Shown piece after piece: positions 6,121 to 6,867 of a stretch of 6,867 nucleotides of DNA (the stretch's first letter is position 1; each line of letters opens with the position of its first letter). Position numbers and translations under genes: made by a program. Location: the NCBI GenBank assembly GCA_021828345.1, contig JAJZJI010000061.1, positions 1 through 6,867 of the forward strand, given 5' to 3'. Below the pieces are notes generated by a model. It was not told where the DNA came from. It searched no databases and saw only the letters and a program-made list of their open reading frames with translations. Origin of the DNA: Microcaldota archaeon (GTDB lineage: Archaea; Micrarchaeota; Micrarchaeia; Micrarchaeales; Micrarchaeaceae).

Positions 6121-6143
6121 CTCTTTTTTATATATAATATATT

Positions 6144-6148
6144 GGTGG
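6144..6148 (+). promoter_or_regulatory. Ribosome binding site GGTGG
   Basis: GGTGG lies 4 bases before ATG 6153 and matches the archaeal anti-Shine-Dalgarno sequence. It fixes the start of a gene that has no stop in the window. Confidence 0.5.
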
Positions 6149-6152
6149 TAGT

Positions 6153-6867
6153 ATGGGTTTCTACGAAAGTAGAATCAAAAAAGAGGTAGCTTCGCTTCTG
6201 CGTGAAGATGAAAAAATGCATTTTTTCATACGTCAATCATTACTTTATGGATTTACTCCAGATTTTGTTATTGCAACAGATAAACGCATACTTATAATAA
6301 AAAATTCATTTTTAGGATTATACACAGGAAAGAATGTATTTGGTAATACTAGTTATAATAGCATACCATATAGACAGATAACTAGTGTCATACTTTCAAG
6401 AGGCATAAGTATGTGCACTGTTGTTATAAGATTACAAGGTATGATTGATAGCAATAGTAAGAATGAAGGAGAAATAAAAGGATTATGGAGCAAGGATGCT
6501 GAAAATCTTGTTAAATCTATTGAACATATGGTTGAACATCATTCAAATACCTCAACTAAAACTACAAACGATAATATTAATAATAAAAATGATACTCCAA
6601 AAAAGTTATATAACGCACTCGTAAATAATATGGATGATTTAGATCTATCAAAACTAAAAGAGATCAATTTAAATGAAGCAACTAACATTTTAAAACTGCA
6701 AAATTCTAAGATAATATGGCTTGGAACAGAGCCGATAGACTATGTAAGTAAAGTTTCTGGTATAGACTCTAGCTCTATAATAAAGATTAATCCAGATAGA
6801 ATAATCGAAGCAGATTTGCAGATTAATCAGTTCTTTTCAAATAGTATATTTTTATGTTATAACGGAA
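6153..6867 (+). CDS. Bacterial-type PH domain protein with an unassigned C-terminal domain (3' partial)
   Basis: From ATG 6153 the frame stays open for 238 codons to the edge, so the 3' end is missing. Residues 1-125 look like a prokaryotic PH domain of the bPH_2/bPH_3 (YokE-like) type: a leading helix (KKEVASLLREDE), strands around DFVIATDKRILIIK (TDKR at 42-45), then NSIPYRQITSVILSRG (69-84), the family's typical IPY-x-x-I-x-S-V segment, a strand CTVVIRLQG, and a C-terminal helix (KDAENLVKSIEHM). A low-complexity Asn/Thr/Lys linker follows (about 130-150). Residues 152-238 form a separate region with LYNALVNNMDDLDLSKL, IIWLGTEPIDYVSKVSGI and IIKINPDRIIEADL; I do not recognise it. There is no transmembrane helix in the visible part, so it is probably a cytoplasmic or membrane-surface protein. 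PH domains of this type have varied or unknown ligands, so function is open. Confidence 0.75.
   Translation, partial: MGFYESRIKKEVASLLREDEKMHFFIRQSLLYGFTPDFVIATDKRILIIKNSFLGLYTGKNVFGNTSYNSIPYRQITSVILSRGISMCTVVIRLQGMIDSNSKNEGEIKGLWSKDAENLVKSIEHMVEHHSNTSTKTTNDNINNKNDTPKKLYNALVNNMDDLDLSKLKEINLNEATNILKLQNSKIIWLGTEPIDYVSKVSGIDSSSIIKINPDRIIEADLQINQFFSNSIFLCYNG

Overview
The window reads as archaeal chromosomal DNA, AT-rich (roughly two thirds A+T by eye), with every gene on the + strand. The archaeal signs are a stand-alone COG2433/DUF460-type RNase H-like protein (a family I know from archaea), GGTG/GGAGA-type ribosome binding sites, TATA-like elements about 25 bases before probable starts, a tRNA with no encoded CCA, T-run terminators, and a surface protein dense in N-glycosylation sequons. 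Small size of several proteins and composition would fit an ARMAN/DPANN-like or Thermoplasma-associated lineage, but the window alone cannot prove the phylum.

Positions 1-5262 hold seven tightly packed genes that look like one transcription unit: (1) a 5'-truncated, membrane-anchored extracellular protein with a DsbA/thioredoxin-like domain that has lost its CxxC; (2) a short COG2433-type RNase H-fold protein; (3) an unrecognised helical basic protein; (4) a UbiA-superfamily prenyltransferase most like MenA; (5) a CPBP/Rce1-type intramembrane protease; (6) a UbiE/MenG C-methyltransferase; (7) a seven-helix membrane protein of unknown function. Genes 4 and 6 would supply the last two steps of menaquinone-type quinone synthesis (prenylation of the naphthoquinone head group, then ring methylation). 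The protease and the 7TM protein are linked to them by position only.

Positions 5263-5561 carry a T-rich terminator, a pair of overlapping inverted repeats, a tRNA-Thr(TGT) gene with its probable TATA box, and an AT-rich promoter region. The next gene (5562-6056) encodes a small four-helix membrane protein that is probably translated from a leaderless mRNA. The last gene (from 6153) runs off the right edge. It encodes a bacterial-type PH domain followed by a low-complexity linker and a second domain I do not recognise.

Most worth a second look: the cysteine-less DsbA-like glycoprotein, the COG2433 core paired with an orphan helical protein, the MenA-CPBP-MenG-7TM arrangement, and the PH-domain protein with its unassigned C-terminal part. 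I see no mobile element, CRISPR array or rRNA.
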